Shown in pieces: positions 1-7,436 of a DNA stretch of 64,000 nt. Origin of the DNA: Paenibacillus sp. RC67 (GTDB taxonomy: Bacteria > Bacillota > Bacilli > Paenibacillales > NBRC-103111); NCBI RefSeq assembly GCF_030020805.1, contig NZ_CP125098.1:2026001-2090000 (forward strand), given 5' to 3'. How positions within the stretch are numbered: position 1 is the stretch's first letter; each line of letters begins with the position of its first letter. Made by a program: the position numbers and the translations under genes. The notes below the pieces were generated by a model. It was not told the DNA's origin and did no database searches. It saw nothing but the letters and a program-made list of their open reading frames with translations.

Positions 1-521
1 CGGTCTACGATTCGTTGTCTGGAGTGGAGAAAGCCGCTGCTCTATTAAACGGAAAACCGGTAGAAAGCGGTCAAAAAGTGAAACTAGCTGCGTTGGCGGG
101 AAATAACACGTTGACCGTAACAGCATCCGATAAAGCTGGCAATACAACAGTGCAAACGGCATCGTTTCAGGTTGACATTGAAGCCGATGTCGATATCAGT
201 CCTAAGACACTGAATCTAAAGAGTCAGGGCGGTGCCGATTCGATAACTGCGAGCATTGAACTGCCTTCAGGATATGCGGCATCACAGATTAATAAAAGTA
301 CCGTTCAATTGACTGTCAACGGAACGGTTGTCCCTGCCCAAGCTAAATCTCAGGATAGGGATGATGAACGAGGCGGCAAAAGTGTGACGGTGAAGTTTGA
401 TAGACAAAAGGTGATAGAGGCTCTAGGTCATGCCAACGGGAACATTACTTTAAGCATCAGCGGAAGTCTGATTGATGGAAAAAGCTTCGCAGGCAGCGAT
501 ACGATGAGGGTTATTCATTGA
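1..521 (+). CDS. C-terminal part of a secreted Ig-like-domain protein (5' truncated by window edge)
   Basis: The reading frame is open to the left edge of the window, so the gene starts upstream; the TTG at 15 is only an internal codon. The visible part (about 173 residues) opens with an Ig-like/big-domain signature (SGVEKA, LNGKPV, NTLTVTASDKAGN), common in extracellular Bacillales enzymes and adhesins just before the C-terminus. The second half is beta-rich and contains a short charged stretch (DRDDERGGK). There is no SLH, LPXTG or membrane segment in the visible part. The catalytic or binding region would lie upstream, so the function cannot be named. A rho-independent terminator follows about 50 bp after the stop. 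Confidence 0.75.
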   Translation, partial: VYDSLSGVEKAAALLNGKPVESGQKVKLAALAGNNTLTVTASDKAGNTTVQTASFQVDIEADVDISPKTLNLKSQGGADSITASIELPSGYAASQINKSTVQLTVNGTVVPAQAKSQDRDDERGGKSVTVKFDRQKVIEALGHANGNITLSISGSLIDGKSFAGSDTMRVIH

Positions 522-570
522 TGGATAAAATAGAAGGGATTTTGTATGCTGGGATATTAATATGATTTTT

Positions 571-594
571 GACGCCGTGAGGCGTCTTTTTGTT
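571..594 (+). terminator. Rho-independent terminator of the left-edge gene
   Basis: A six-base stem GACGCC/GGCGTC with a GTGA loop is followed directly by TTTTT. Confidence 0.75.
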
Positions 595-614
595 TATTTT
601 AGGCGTATAGGTTC

Positions 615-642
615 TTTACAAAATGGAAGTTAGTGGTAATAT
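615..642 (+). promoter_or_regulatory. SigA-type promoter of the HisG-like gene
   Basis: TTTACA (615-620) and TAATAT (637-642) are separated by 16 bp, and a TGG just before the -10 makes it an extended -10 element. The start codon is about 50 bp further on with AAGGGGG at 683-689. Confidence 0.6.
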
Positions 643-694
643 AGGGTGTAATTTATGATGAACTTTCGATTTCTGACAAAATAAGGGGGAAAAA

Positions 695-1285
695 ATGAGA
701 ACGGATTTAAGGGTGGCACTGCCGAAGGATAATCTGGAGGTTGTTGTTGAATTGCTTGGGAAAGCAGGTATTCCTACTCCTGAACAAATTTTGAACACAA
801 GAGCTTACTTGATTCCATTTCAATCCATAGAATGGATGATTGTCAGGCAAGTCGATGTACCTCTGCTCGTTGAGCAAGGGGCAGCCGATTTGGGGATCAC
901 GGGTAAGCATGTATTAACAGAGCAGAATAAAGAGGTCGTGGAGCTGTTGGATCTCGGGACGGATCGCGTTGAGCTGTTCTTATTCGGCGATACCGAGCTG
1001 CTGAGCAGGTCGGACCTGACAATAGCAACGAAATATCCTAATATTACTTCGAGCTATTTTAGGGATAGAGGGACGCATGTCAGAACGATGCCCGTCCTTC
1101 ATGAATCGTCTGCAATGTCCGATGCGGTAGTAGCAGATATCCATGAGTATGTAAATCCAATGGGGCGGAAGGTACTCGATACAGTAGTCTCCGTAACGGA
1201 CCGGCTCATTGCCAACCGGAGCAGCTATGTCGTTAAGCAGCGGCATATTGATGAGTTTTGTACTGCTTTAATGCGGGTTGTTTAG
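695..1285 (+). CDS. Divergent, standalone HisG-like protein (ATP phosphoribosyltransferase fold)
   Basis: The 196-residue product is the size of a short-form HisG (about 205-215 residues). It keeps several HisG blocks: VALPK at the N-terminus, VDVPLLVEQGAADLGITGK near residues 53-71, ELLDLG, and IATKYPNITSSYF near residues 110-122. Two regions that matter for catalysis differ. The usual LPKGR is LPKDN, and the PRPP loop expected after the IATKYPN block (E-APL-GLAD-I-DIV-TG-TL) is replaced by unrelated sequence (HESSAMSDAVVADI). There is no other his gene nearby, and it has its own promoter and a strong RBS. HisG ancestry is clear; ATP phosphoribosyltransferase activity is doubtful. It could be a regulatory (HisZ-like) or repurposed paralogue. 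Confidence 0.7.
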   Translation: MRTDLRVALPKDNLEVVVELLGKAGIPTPEQILNTRAYLIPFQSIEWMIVRQVDVPLLVEQGAADLGITGKHVLTEQNKEVVELLDLGTDRVELFLFGDTELLSRSDLTIATKYPNITSSYFRDRGTHVRTMPVLHESSAMSDAVVADIHEYVNPMGRKVLDTVVSVTDRLIANRSSYVVKQRHIDEFCTALMRVV

Positions 1286-1300
1286 TTTGGAAATAACAAA

Positions 1301-1557
1301 AAGGCGGCTGTATCAGCCGTCTGAGTCTGTGGAGAAACCCATTTTTTTTGAATGTAGCTGCTGGCGGTAGGTGGGGTATCCCCTGGAGGAGCGAAAGCGC
1401 CCGCCTTTGTTATCGGGAAAATACCGCTGTAAAGCCAATAAATTGAATATTTCCCGATAACAACAGCGGCTGGAGGGGGATACCCCACCGGAGTACCACG
1501 TACGCTTACTAAGATTCATAGGCTTTTCCACAATTTAAGGCGGCTCTATCAGACGCC
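1301..1557. repeat. Large imperfect inverted-repeat element between convergent genes
   Basis: The whole interval folds back on itself. The outer arms are 1301-1343 and about 1515-1557 (GGCGGCT-TATCAG and TCCACA blocks in inverted copies). The middle arms GTGGGGTATCCCC (1371-1383) pair with GGGGATACCCCAC (1476-1488). The inner arms TGTTATCGGGAAA (1408-1420) pair exactly with TTTCCCGATAACA (1450-1462). It lies between two convergent gene ends, so it could act as a bidirectional terminator, but its length and nested palindromes look more like a MITE-like repetitive element. No coding content was seen. Confidence 0.65.
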
Positions 1558-1575
1558 TACTCTAGCCCCTTGCAC

Positions 1576-2837
1576 TTACGTCTGCAGAGGCTTTTTTCTC
1601 GTTCTTACAACGTAGCTTATATAAACAATCAAATAAACCACGAACATGAGGCTGGATACGCGGTACATCATCGCATAATTCGTTGCTGCCGCGATAGGTC
1701 CCAGGATAAGGGCACCGAGCCCGATACCAAGGTCAAAAGCGGAGAAGAAGGTCGCATTAGCGGCCCCGCGGCGTTCAGGAGCCGCACGTTGGATAATCCA
1801 AGCTTGCAGCGAAGGTTGGATCGCACCGAAGCCCACGCCGTAGAAGGCTGCTGCGGCCATCAGGCCGCCTGTGCCTGTGGTATAGGATAGAAGGATCATC
1901 CCGACCAAACTGAACAAGGCCCCGGGGAGCAGCACCCAGACATGCCCGCGAGTATCGAAGATTTTACCGGATATCGGTCGTACTAGGAACAGCATAATGG
2001 CATTAACTGAGAAAAACCATCCGACGTTGGCGATCCCTTGCTCCTTGCCGAACAAGGTGATGAAGCTGACAATCCCTCCATAGGTCAAGGAGAGGAGAAG
2101 GACAAGCAGGGAAGGGAACAAAGCTTGCTTATCTACGAGCCGAGACAGCAGCCCCCTTGCGGAGCGCTGATTTTTCCATTTCGTGAGGATGGGTTTGAAT
2201 GACCTCCTGAAGAAGTATCATTCTTGCCTACTAACATAGAGACCAGCATCGACAAGAGCGTAAGGACAAACGATACAGTAAATAGTACGGTAAAACTGAA
2301 TGAATTAATAATGGCAATTCCGCTCATTGGACCTATCGCCATAGCAAGCGTGGATGCCAAACCGAAATATCCCATGCCTTCGCCTCTGCGGGACGCAGGA
2401 ATAATGTTCGATGCCATTGTACCGTACGTGGTAGTTGAAATACCCCAGCCAATCCCATGAACGACACGAAGTAAATAAATAATGCCAACACTAGCCGCTG
2501 CTATGTAGCTTCCAATAGCAATCAAAGTAATGATGGATCCTATGATTAGAATCAATTTGCCGGATAGCATATCAAGAGCGGCCCCCGAGAATGGCCGAAT
2601 GATTAATGCGGAGATTGTCAAAATAAAAATGACCATTCCTACTGCTGAATTGTCTCCCCCAAGCTGCGTAACATATGCCGGGATTGTAGGCAGTAGCATC
2701 TGAAACCCGAAGAACAGCAATAGATTGGCGAGTGCGAGCAAAATAAAGGTCCGGGTCCATAACGGTTCCTTCCCCAGCTTTTGTTGATTGAGCGGCTGTT
2801 CTAGCGTCTTCTCGCGATCCGCCACGGTCTGACTCAT
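1576..2837 (-). pseudogene. MFS transporter split by a single frameshift
   Basis: Two minus-strand pieces make one 12-TM major facilitator protein. The N-terminal piece (2837 to 2133) has the first six segments, ending in a charged loop (VGKNDTSSGGHS). The C-terminal piece (frame resumed upstream of 2121, stop at 1576) carries the second six. Between them the C-terminal frame can be read back through KPILTKWKNQRSARGLLSRL, so the break sits near 2191-2193, where the plus strand reads GGGTTT. Adding one G restores a continuous protein of about 420 residues. The start ATG 2837 has a good AGGAGG. The substrate is unknown; the fold resembles multidrug/metabolite exporters. It could be a true pseudogene or a sequencing deletion. 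Confidence 0.7.
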
Positions 2838-2885
2838 ACATCTTCCTCCTTTAAGCTTCCATCATTACATTGTTTTTATTATACA

Positions 2886-2907
2886 TAGTAAATAAAAATG
2901 TTTACTA
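2886..2907. promoter_or_regulatory. Inverted repeat upstream of the MFS gene (candidate repressor operator)
   Basis: TAGTAAA and TTTACTA form a perfect 7-bp inverted repeat with an 8-bp spacer, about 50-70 bp upstream of the MFS start and beside a minus-strand TATAAT. Size and position suit a TetR- or MarR-type operator. The rest of 2838-3138 holds only AT-rich promoter-like sequence for the two divergent genes. Confidence 0.4.
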
Positions 2908-3138
2908 AACGAATTATACACCTCATTCCTCAAATGTAAATACATACTTTTCCGTGGGTAGGAAATGAGTGGAGCTGCTGCATAATAACGCGTTTTCTTT
3001 ACTTACAGGTTACAAGTGCGGCAGCACTATCCAGCCAAAAGAACGATTCGTGTACTTACATAGCTTTAATAATTTCGCTATAATAGTAGTAAAGCTTCTG
3101 CATAGTACGCCGACATATTGTATAGGATGGTGAAAGCC

Positions 3139-3624
3139 ATGCATTTCGTTAATCCACAAATGACAGTAACCATTGGTGCAGCCATGGCGGCAGGTATGGC
3201 CATGCTGTTTAGGATGCGGGCATCCAATAAAGCAGTAAATCCGAAGAAACTGTTAATCCCGCCTTTTGCGATGAGTACAGGTTTTCTTATGTTTGTGGTT
3301 CCAATGACCCGAATTCCGCTATCATGGGGGATTGTCATTTTTTTAGTTGGAGCTACCCTCTTTGCCTATCCGTTAATTCGTTCCTCACAAATGGAGGTGC
3401 GTAACGGAGGTATCTATTTGAAGCGATCCAAGGTATTTATTTTTATTCTCGTAGGACTGCTGGTTATTCGCATCCTGCTGCGTCAATTTATTGAGCAATA
3501 TGTGACGCTGCCCCAAACAGGAGCGATCTTCTTTTTACTGGCATTTGGGATGCTGCTGCCTTGGAGATTGGCGATGTACGTCCAATTTCGCAAGCTTCAG
3601 CCCGTTAAGAATTTACAAGGATAA
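3139..3624 (+). CDS. ccdC: CcdC-family membrane protein
   Basis: With the start at ATG 3139, the product has 161 residues, close to B. subtilis CcdC (160). This start is preferred because AGGATGGTG lies 6-8 bases upstream; the in-frame ATG at 3127 would sit inside that RBS. The sequence has four to five hydrophobic segments, a VNPKKLLIPP loop after the first, and the CcdC pattern of short loops with conserved Pro/Arg residues (VPMTRIPLSWG, FAYPLIRSSQ). CcdC co-occurs with the cytochrome c maturation protein CcdA in Bacillus, but its own role is not settled. No ccdA or ccdB is adjacent here, although a cytochrome c gene lies 0.6 kb downstream. A terminator follows the stop. Confidence 0.75.
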   Translation: MHFVNPQMTVTIGAAMAAGMAMLFRMRASNKAVNPKKLLIPPFAMSTGFLMFVVPMTRIPLSWGIVIFLVGATLFAYPLIRSSQMEVRNGGIYLKRSKVFIFILVGLLVIRILLRQFIEQYVTLPQTGAIFFLLAFGMLLPWRLAMYVQFRKLQPVKNLQG

Positions 3625-3633
3625 GGTTATTGA

Positions 3634-3673
3634 AAAAGCTTCTTTTGCCGCTTAAGGTAGGGAAGCTTTTTTG
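3634..3673 (+). terminator. Terminator after ccdC
   Basis: AAAAGCTTC (3634-3642) pairs with GAAGCTTTT (3662-3670), followed by T residues. Confidence 0.65.
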
Positions 3674-3753
3674 TGTTCTTAATAGAGGAATGTGGACGGT
3701 AGTACCCGACATACAAATAGATTAACAAGGATGTGAACGAGGGGGCTTGTCCG

Positions 3754-4215
3754 ATGTCTTTTTTTGAAAAAATGAAGCAGGGAGCATCCGATGCCGCCAA
3801 AAAAGCGCAGCAAACGGTGGAAACAACGCGGCTTAGAACACAAATTTCATCCAAAGAACGTGAAGTGGAAAAAGCGTTTCTTTTGATCGGAGAATGCGTA
3901 TATCAAGCACACGCCTCTGGAAGTTGGAAAAAATCGGAGCGGGAGGTCTTGGCATACTGTGATCATATTAATCAACTTCGCCAAGGCATCCAAGCGATCG
4001 AGCAAAAGATCAAACAAGCCAAAAACGAAAAGGAGTGCCGCTGCGGAAAAGTCGTTACCATCGACGTCAAATTTTGTCCGGTATGCGGATTTCAGTTTGA
4101 AGATTTGCAGCGGGCTGAAGAGACGGATGAAGCCATTCAAGTTATGTGTCGCTCTTGCCGCAACTACAATGAAGTGGGAGCCAAGTTTTGCGCGCATTGC
4201 GGAACGGTCATCTAG
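3754..4215 (+). CDS. Zinc-ribbon protein with N-terminal coiled coil
   Basis: ATG 3754 is chosen because GAGGGGG lies about 8 bases upstream; an in-frame GTG at 3733 has no RBS. The product has 153 residues. The first about 95 residues are a charged helical region (SKEREVEKAFLLIGE, IEQKIKQAKNEKE) likely to form a coiled coil. Two Cys4 zinc ribbons follow: C-x-C with CPVC (around residues 97-114), then CRSC with CAHC at the C-terminus. This arrangement is common in uncharacterised Firmicutes zinc-ribbon proteins. Specific partners are unknown. Strong terminator after the stop. Confidence 0.7.
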   Translation: MSFFEKMKQGASDAAKKAQQTVETTRLRTQISSKEREVEKAFLLIGECVYQAHASGSWKKSEREVLAYCDHINQLRQGIQAIEQKIKQAKNEKECRCGKVVTIDVKFCPVCGFQFEDLQRAEETDEAIQVMCRSCRNYNEVGAKFCAHCGTVI

Positions 4216-4220
4216 ACATG

Positions 4221-4255
4221 AAAGAAGAGAAGACGGGGCTTCTCTTCTTTTTTTA
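4221..4255 (+). terminator. Terminator after the zinc-ribbon gene
   Basis: AAAGAAGAGAAG (4221-4232) pairs with CTTCTCTTCTTT (4239-4250) followed by a T run. On the opposite strand it lies just past the cytochrome c stop and may serve both genes. Confidence 0.75.
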
Positions 4256-4258
4256 TAC

Positions 4259-4660
4259 CTATTTTTTTGCTGCGAGCCAATCGGCTAATCCTTGTATTTC
4301 TTCGTCCTTTAATTGTGTTTTAAAGGCTGGCATTCCGCCGCCGCCTGCTGAGATTTTTGCTGCAACTTGATCTTTGGAGAGCTTACTGCCTACTTTAGTC
4401 AGGTTAGGCCCGGTTTTACCTTCGAGATTACCGCCGTGACAGGCCACGCAGCTTTGCTTATAAATCGCTTCAGCATTAACTTGAGTAGTACCTCCTGCAG
4501 CTCCACCTGTAGTTCCACCCGTTGTCCCGCCAGTCGTACCGCCTGTGGAAGGCGATGTTGTAGGCGATGGCGAAGGAGTGGCTTGATTCTTCGTTCCGCA
4601 TGCAGATAAGCTTAAGGTTAGAGCAGCAGCTAACAGAATGACGGTCCATTTGTGTTTCAT
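4259..4660 (-). CDS. Lipoprotein c-type cytochrome (cytochrome c-551 type)
   Basis: The 133-residue product has a lipoprotein signal with lipobox LSAC (Cys21). A flexible Pro/Ser then Thr-Gly linker (residues about 28-60, including a TTGG repeat) follows, then a single cytochrome c domain. The haem motif CVACH is at residues 71-75, GPNL follows, and the likely axial Met is Met110 in GGGGMPAF. It should be anchored on the outer face of the membrane and pass electrons between a dehydrogenase and the respiratory chain, as CccB-type cytochromes do in Bacillus. It is the last gene of the minus-strand Tat/GMC cluster, and its start overlaps the tatA stop by 4 bp. It is the probable electron acceptor of the flavoprotein encoded upstream. 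Confidence 0.9.
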   Translation of the reverse strand: MKHKWTVILLAAALTLSLSACGTKNQATPSPSPTTSPSTGGTTGGTTGGTTGGAAGGTTQVNAEAIYKQSCVACHGGNLEGKTGPNLTKVGSKLSKDQVAAKISAGGGGMPAFKTQLKDEEIQGLADWLAAKK

Positions 4661-4860
4661 CTTAGTTCCTCCATTATTTGCTTGGTGTCGTCCTTTTTCT
4701 CTACGGTTACGTCTTCTACCATCCCTCTGGTGGAATTGCGAAATTCCCGCAGCGTATCGCCGAAGGCTCTACCTAATTGGGGGAGCTTGGCGGGACCGAA
4801 AACGATTAGGGCTATGATCAATATGATGACCAACCCTGAAACCCCGATGTTGTTGAACAT
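4657..4860 (-). CDS. tatA: Twin-arginine translocase subunit TatA
   Basis: The 67-residue product is a typical single-span TatA/E protein: a short N-terminus, a hydrophobic helix (VSGLVIILIIALIVFGP), the hinge FGPAKLPQLGRAFG, then an amphipathic helix and a charged tail rich in Lys/Asp/Glu. TatA oligomers form the passage for folded, Tat-signal-bearing proteins. It is translationally coupled to the cytochrome gene (ATGA overlap) and separated from tatC by 89 bp containing two palindromes. Having TatA and TatC next to a Tat substrate resembles the dedicated TatAd-TatCd pair of B. subtilis. Confidence 0.93.
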   Translation of the reverse strand: MFNNIGVSGLVIILIIALIVFGPAKLPQLGRAFGDTLREFRNSTRGMVEDVTVEKKDDTKQIMEELR

Positions 4861-4874
4861 GGTTATTCCTCCTT

Positions 4875-4944
4875 AGAGTTTTGCCTTTGGCAAAACTAAC
4901 TTCGAAAGCGATACAGAGTTTTGCCTTTGGCAAAACGAACTTCG
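4875..4944. repeat. Tandem duplicated palindromes between tatC and tatA
   Basis: Two near-identical 30-bp units (4875-4904 and 4915-4944, 40-bp period) each contain the perfect hairpin GTTTTGCC-TTT-GGCAAAAC (4878-4896 and 4918-4936). The units differ at one base (ACTAAC versus ACGAAC). They sit in the tatC-tatA intercistronic region on the transcribed minus strand, with no strong T tract, so they may set relative mRNA levels of TatA and TatC or be an inserted repeat. Confidence 0.8.
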
Positions 4945-4949
4945 CCCCA

Positions 4950-5693
4950 CTAACTGTTGCTTGGCATGGTCGAAATTTTACGTCGGTAGTACTGGCCGGA
5001 GACGATTACGCTCAGCTCAAACAGTAAGATCAGCGGAATCGTGACGGACAAGTGCGATACAAAATCCGGTGGAGATATGCATGAACCGGTGATAGCCAGA
5101 CCAAGGTAAGCATATTTCCTTGCTTTTTTCAGCCTTTCCGGCGTTAAAACTCCAATGCGGGTCAAGAACAAGACGACCACAGGCATCTCAAACGCGACGG
5201 CTAACGGAAAGATCACGTTGAACATAAAGGAGAAATACCTGTCTATCCCGTATGTTTCCACAGCGCCTATACTTTGATTCATATTTTTCATAAATCGCAC
5301 CATCATCGGAAATACCACGGAGTAGCTGAAGGCAACTCCAGATAAGAAAAGGATGAACGCCGCTGGGATATAAGCAAATGTTTCCTTCGCCTCCGCATCG
5401 GTTAAGCCGGGTCTGACAAACGCCCATATGTGATACAGCAATATGGGCAGAGTCAAAAATATGGCAAAAACAAATGCGCATTTCATATAAATGAATAGCC
5501 CGTCCGTAAAAGAAAAAACGTTCCATTCGATATGCACGGCAGCCGGTTGGGACCGGATGTACTTCAAGATACCGGGGGATAAGTAGAATCCCCCACCTAA
5601 TGAAAGTACAAACCATGCAATGACGATGATCAGCCGTTTTCTGATCTCGGCTAGGTGCGCTATAAGCTCCTCATTGGCTTCCAATGGTTTCAC
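4950..5693 (-). CDS. tatC: Twin-arginine translocase subunit TatC
   Basis: The 247-residue product has six predicted membrane spans and the TatC signature near the N-terminus (HLAEIRKRLI, where HL-E-R-R is diagnostic), plus the loop FVRPGL and a Pro-rich end of the last loop (ISPPDFVSHLSV). TatC recognises the twin-arginine signal and forms the receptor complex with TatA. The start is GTG 5693, or in-frame TTG 5684, which has GGGGTG better spaced. The gene begins 4 bp after the GMC oxidoreductase stop, so it is part of that operon. The substrate is presumably the twin-arginine protein two genes upstream. Confidence 0.93.
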   Translation of the reverse strand: MKPLEANEELIAHLAEIRKRLIIVIAWFVLSLGGGFYLSPGILKYIRSQPAAVHIEWNVFSFTDGLFIYMKCAFVFAIFLTLPILLYHIWAFVRPGLTDAEAKETFAYIPAAFILFLSGVAFSYSVVFPMMVRFMKNMNQSIGAVETYGIDRYFSFMFNVIFPLAVAFEMPVVVLFLTRIGVLTPERLKKARKYAYLGLAITGSCISPPDFVSHLSVTIPLILLFELSVIVSGQYYRRKISTMPSNS

Positions 5694-5697
5694 CCCG

Positions 5698-7419
5698 CTA
5701 TACTAAAGACCCCGGTGTTTTCAAATATTTAACTATCCCCTCGGAAGCACGATACGCTAGTGCTCCTACTACGGCGGTAGGGTTGTAGCCACTATTATGT
5801 GGGAAGGCGGATGCACCGACGACGAATATATTTTCAGCGTCCCACATTTGAAGGTAGCTGTTTACAGCCGATGTATTCGGATCCGCTCCCATCACAACTC
5901 CGCCGGTGTTATGAGTGGACTGGTAAGGGACGATGTTGTAATTTTTGAGCTCCGCATTGGTCTGAACCGTGGTAGGCTTCATTTCCTTCATTATGGCTTC
6001 AGCCTTACTTGCAATGAATTTGACCATTTCTCGGTCTTGATCTTCAAAGTCGTAAGTAACACGGACTAAAGGATTTCCGTAGACGTCCTTGTATGTAGGG
6101 TCAAGATCCAAATAATGGTGTCTCCATGGCATATTGGAGCCTTGTCCGGCAATCGAGAGCACTCGATTCGTATATTTAAGGGAAGCCGCCTTGTACTCCT
6201 TGCCCCACGCTGGAGTCCCCTTCGGAGTGGAGTTGTTGGCTATCGGTCGAAGACCAGCTTGAGCGATCCGGATACCTGCTCCATGAATGAAATTCAAATT
6301 GGAATGGTCGAAATTGTCGCCATTGAAATCATCAATTTCAGACCCAAGAGCACCGGCTCCTGCATAGAGGTTAAATTCCTGATCATCATAAAATCCTATG
6401 GAGTTAGCCCCGTTGACCTGATACGCGTAATTGCGGCCGATAACGCCCGTGCCTGTTTTGGGGTCATAAGGCTTGCCCAGCTTGGAATTAAGCAGCAGAC
6501 GGACGTTATTGAATACAAAGCTCGTCAAAATAACGACATCAGCAGGCTGTTCAAACTCCTCGCCGGTTATGGTGTTAATATAGGCGACCCCGGTAGCTTT
6601 CTTTCCGTCATTCAACACTCTAGTTACATTAGACTCGGTTCTTAGCTCAAAATTTCCGGTCTTCTGAGCCACTGGAATAACGGTAACGACCGGATCGGCT
6701 TTAGCCCCATATTCGCAGCCGAAGCGCTCACAAAATGCGCAGTATTGACAAGCAGCGCGCTCAATTCCATCCGGGTTTGTATATTGAGTGGACAGGTTGG
6801 CGGACGGATAGGTGTAAGGATGGAAGCCGAGTTTTTTGGATGCATCTTCAAACATTTGCATAATCGGCGTCTTTTTCATCGCTGGTGTCGGGAAGGGATT
6901 AGAACGCTTGCCGACCATTGGATTCTGCTCGGGTTCCCCTGAAATACCAGCCATTTTTTCAAACTTATCGAAATAGGGCTCCAACTCGTCATAGGTGACG
7001 CCCCAATCCTGAATTGTCATTCCGTCAGGGATTTTTTTAGCTCCGTACCGCTCAATCGTTTTGGTTTTAATCTCAAAGTCATACGGGAGGAATCGGAAAT
7101 ACTGCCCGTTCCAGTGTACGCCGGCGCCGCCCAAGCCTTCTCCCAAGATGAACGAACCGTAGGAGCGCATCGGAATTGCAGTTCCCTTCTCATTGTTGCG
7201 GAAGGTGACGGTTTCTTTGGATAGGTCTTGTGCTAAGCCGTACTGTTGGGCATACCGAAGCTCATCGTGAACCATATAGTAATCTTCGGTTTTTCTGCCT
7301 TTGCCGCGCTCGAGGCCTACCACCTTAACTCCAGCTTTAGCGAGCTCACAGGCAATAACGCCGCCCGTCCAACCCATACCAACGACAACAGCCGACACTT
7401 TTGGTAACGTTGTAGCCAT
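5698..7419 (-). CDS. GMC-family flavoprotein dehydrogenase (gluconate/sugar dehydrogenase large-subunit type)
   Basis: The 573-residue product begins with an FAD Rossmann motif (VVVGMGWTGG, residues 11-20; LERG near 36-39) and ends with the GMC C-terminal domain (THNTGG with His503, GASAFPHNSGYNPT with His541). A cysteine cluster, Cys224, 227, 230 and 235, lies in an insert that in FAD-dependent glucose/gluconate dehydrogenase large subunits carries an iron-sulfur centre. There is no signal peptide. Its upstream partner is a Tat-signal subunit-3 protein, so the flavoprotein is probably exported folded by riding on that subunit. Electrons would go to the cytochrome c encoded downstream. The substrate (gluconate, glucose, sorbitol or another polyol) cannot be told. 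Start ATG 7419 has AAGGAG upstream. Confidence 0.88.
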   Translation of the reverse strand: MATTLPKVSAVVVGMGWTGGVIACELAKAGVKVVGLERGKGRKTEDYYMVHDELRYAQQYGLAQDLSKETVTFRNNEKGTAIPMRSYGSFILGEGLGGAGVHWNGQYFRFLPYDFEIKTKTIERYGAKKIPDGMTIQDWGVTYDELEPYFDKFEKMAGISGEPEQNPMVGKRSNPFPTPAMKKTPIMQMFEDASKKLGFHPYTYPSANLSTQYTNPDGIERAACQYCAFCERFGCEYGAKADPVVTVIPVAQKTGNFELRTESNVTRVLNDGKKATGVAYINTITGEEFEQPADVVILTSFVFNNVRLLLNSKLGKPYDPKTGTGVIGRNYAYQVNGANSIGFYDDQEFNLYAGAGALGSEIDDFNGDNFDHSNLNFIHGAGIRIAQAGLRPIANNSTPKGTPAWGKEYKAASLKYTNRVLSIAGQGSNMPWRHHYLDLDPTYKDVYGNPLVRVTYDFEDQDREMVKFIASKAEAIMKEMKPTTVQTNAELKNYNIVPYQSTHNTGGVVMGADPNTSAVNSYLQMWDAENIFVVGASAFPHNSGYNPTAVVGALAYRASEGIVKYLKTPGSLV

Positions 7420-7436
7420 GCTGTTCCAGACTCCTT

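Noticed and set aside
1570..1890. Plus-strand frame of 106 codons opposite the MFS gene
   Set aside because: It lies antisense to clear membrane-protein coding sequence and has no homology-like features or RBS.
4500..4545. Short ACC/GTC-type repeats that look like a simple repeat array
   Set aside because: They encode the Thr-Gly linker of the lipoprotein cytochrome c and are not spaced direct repeats as in CRISPR.
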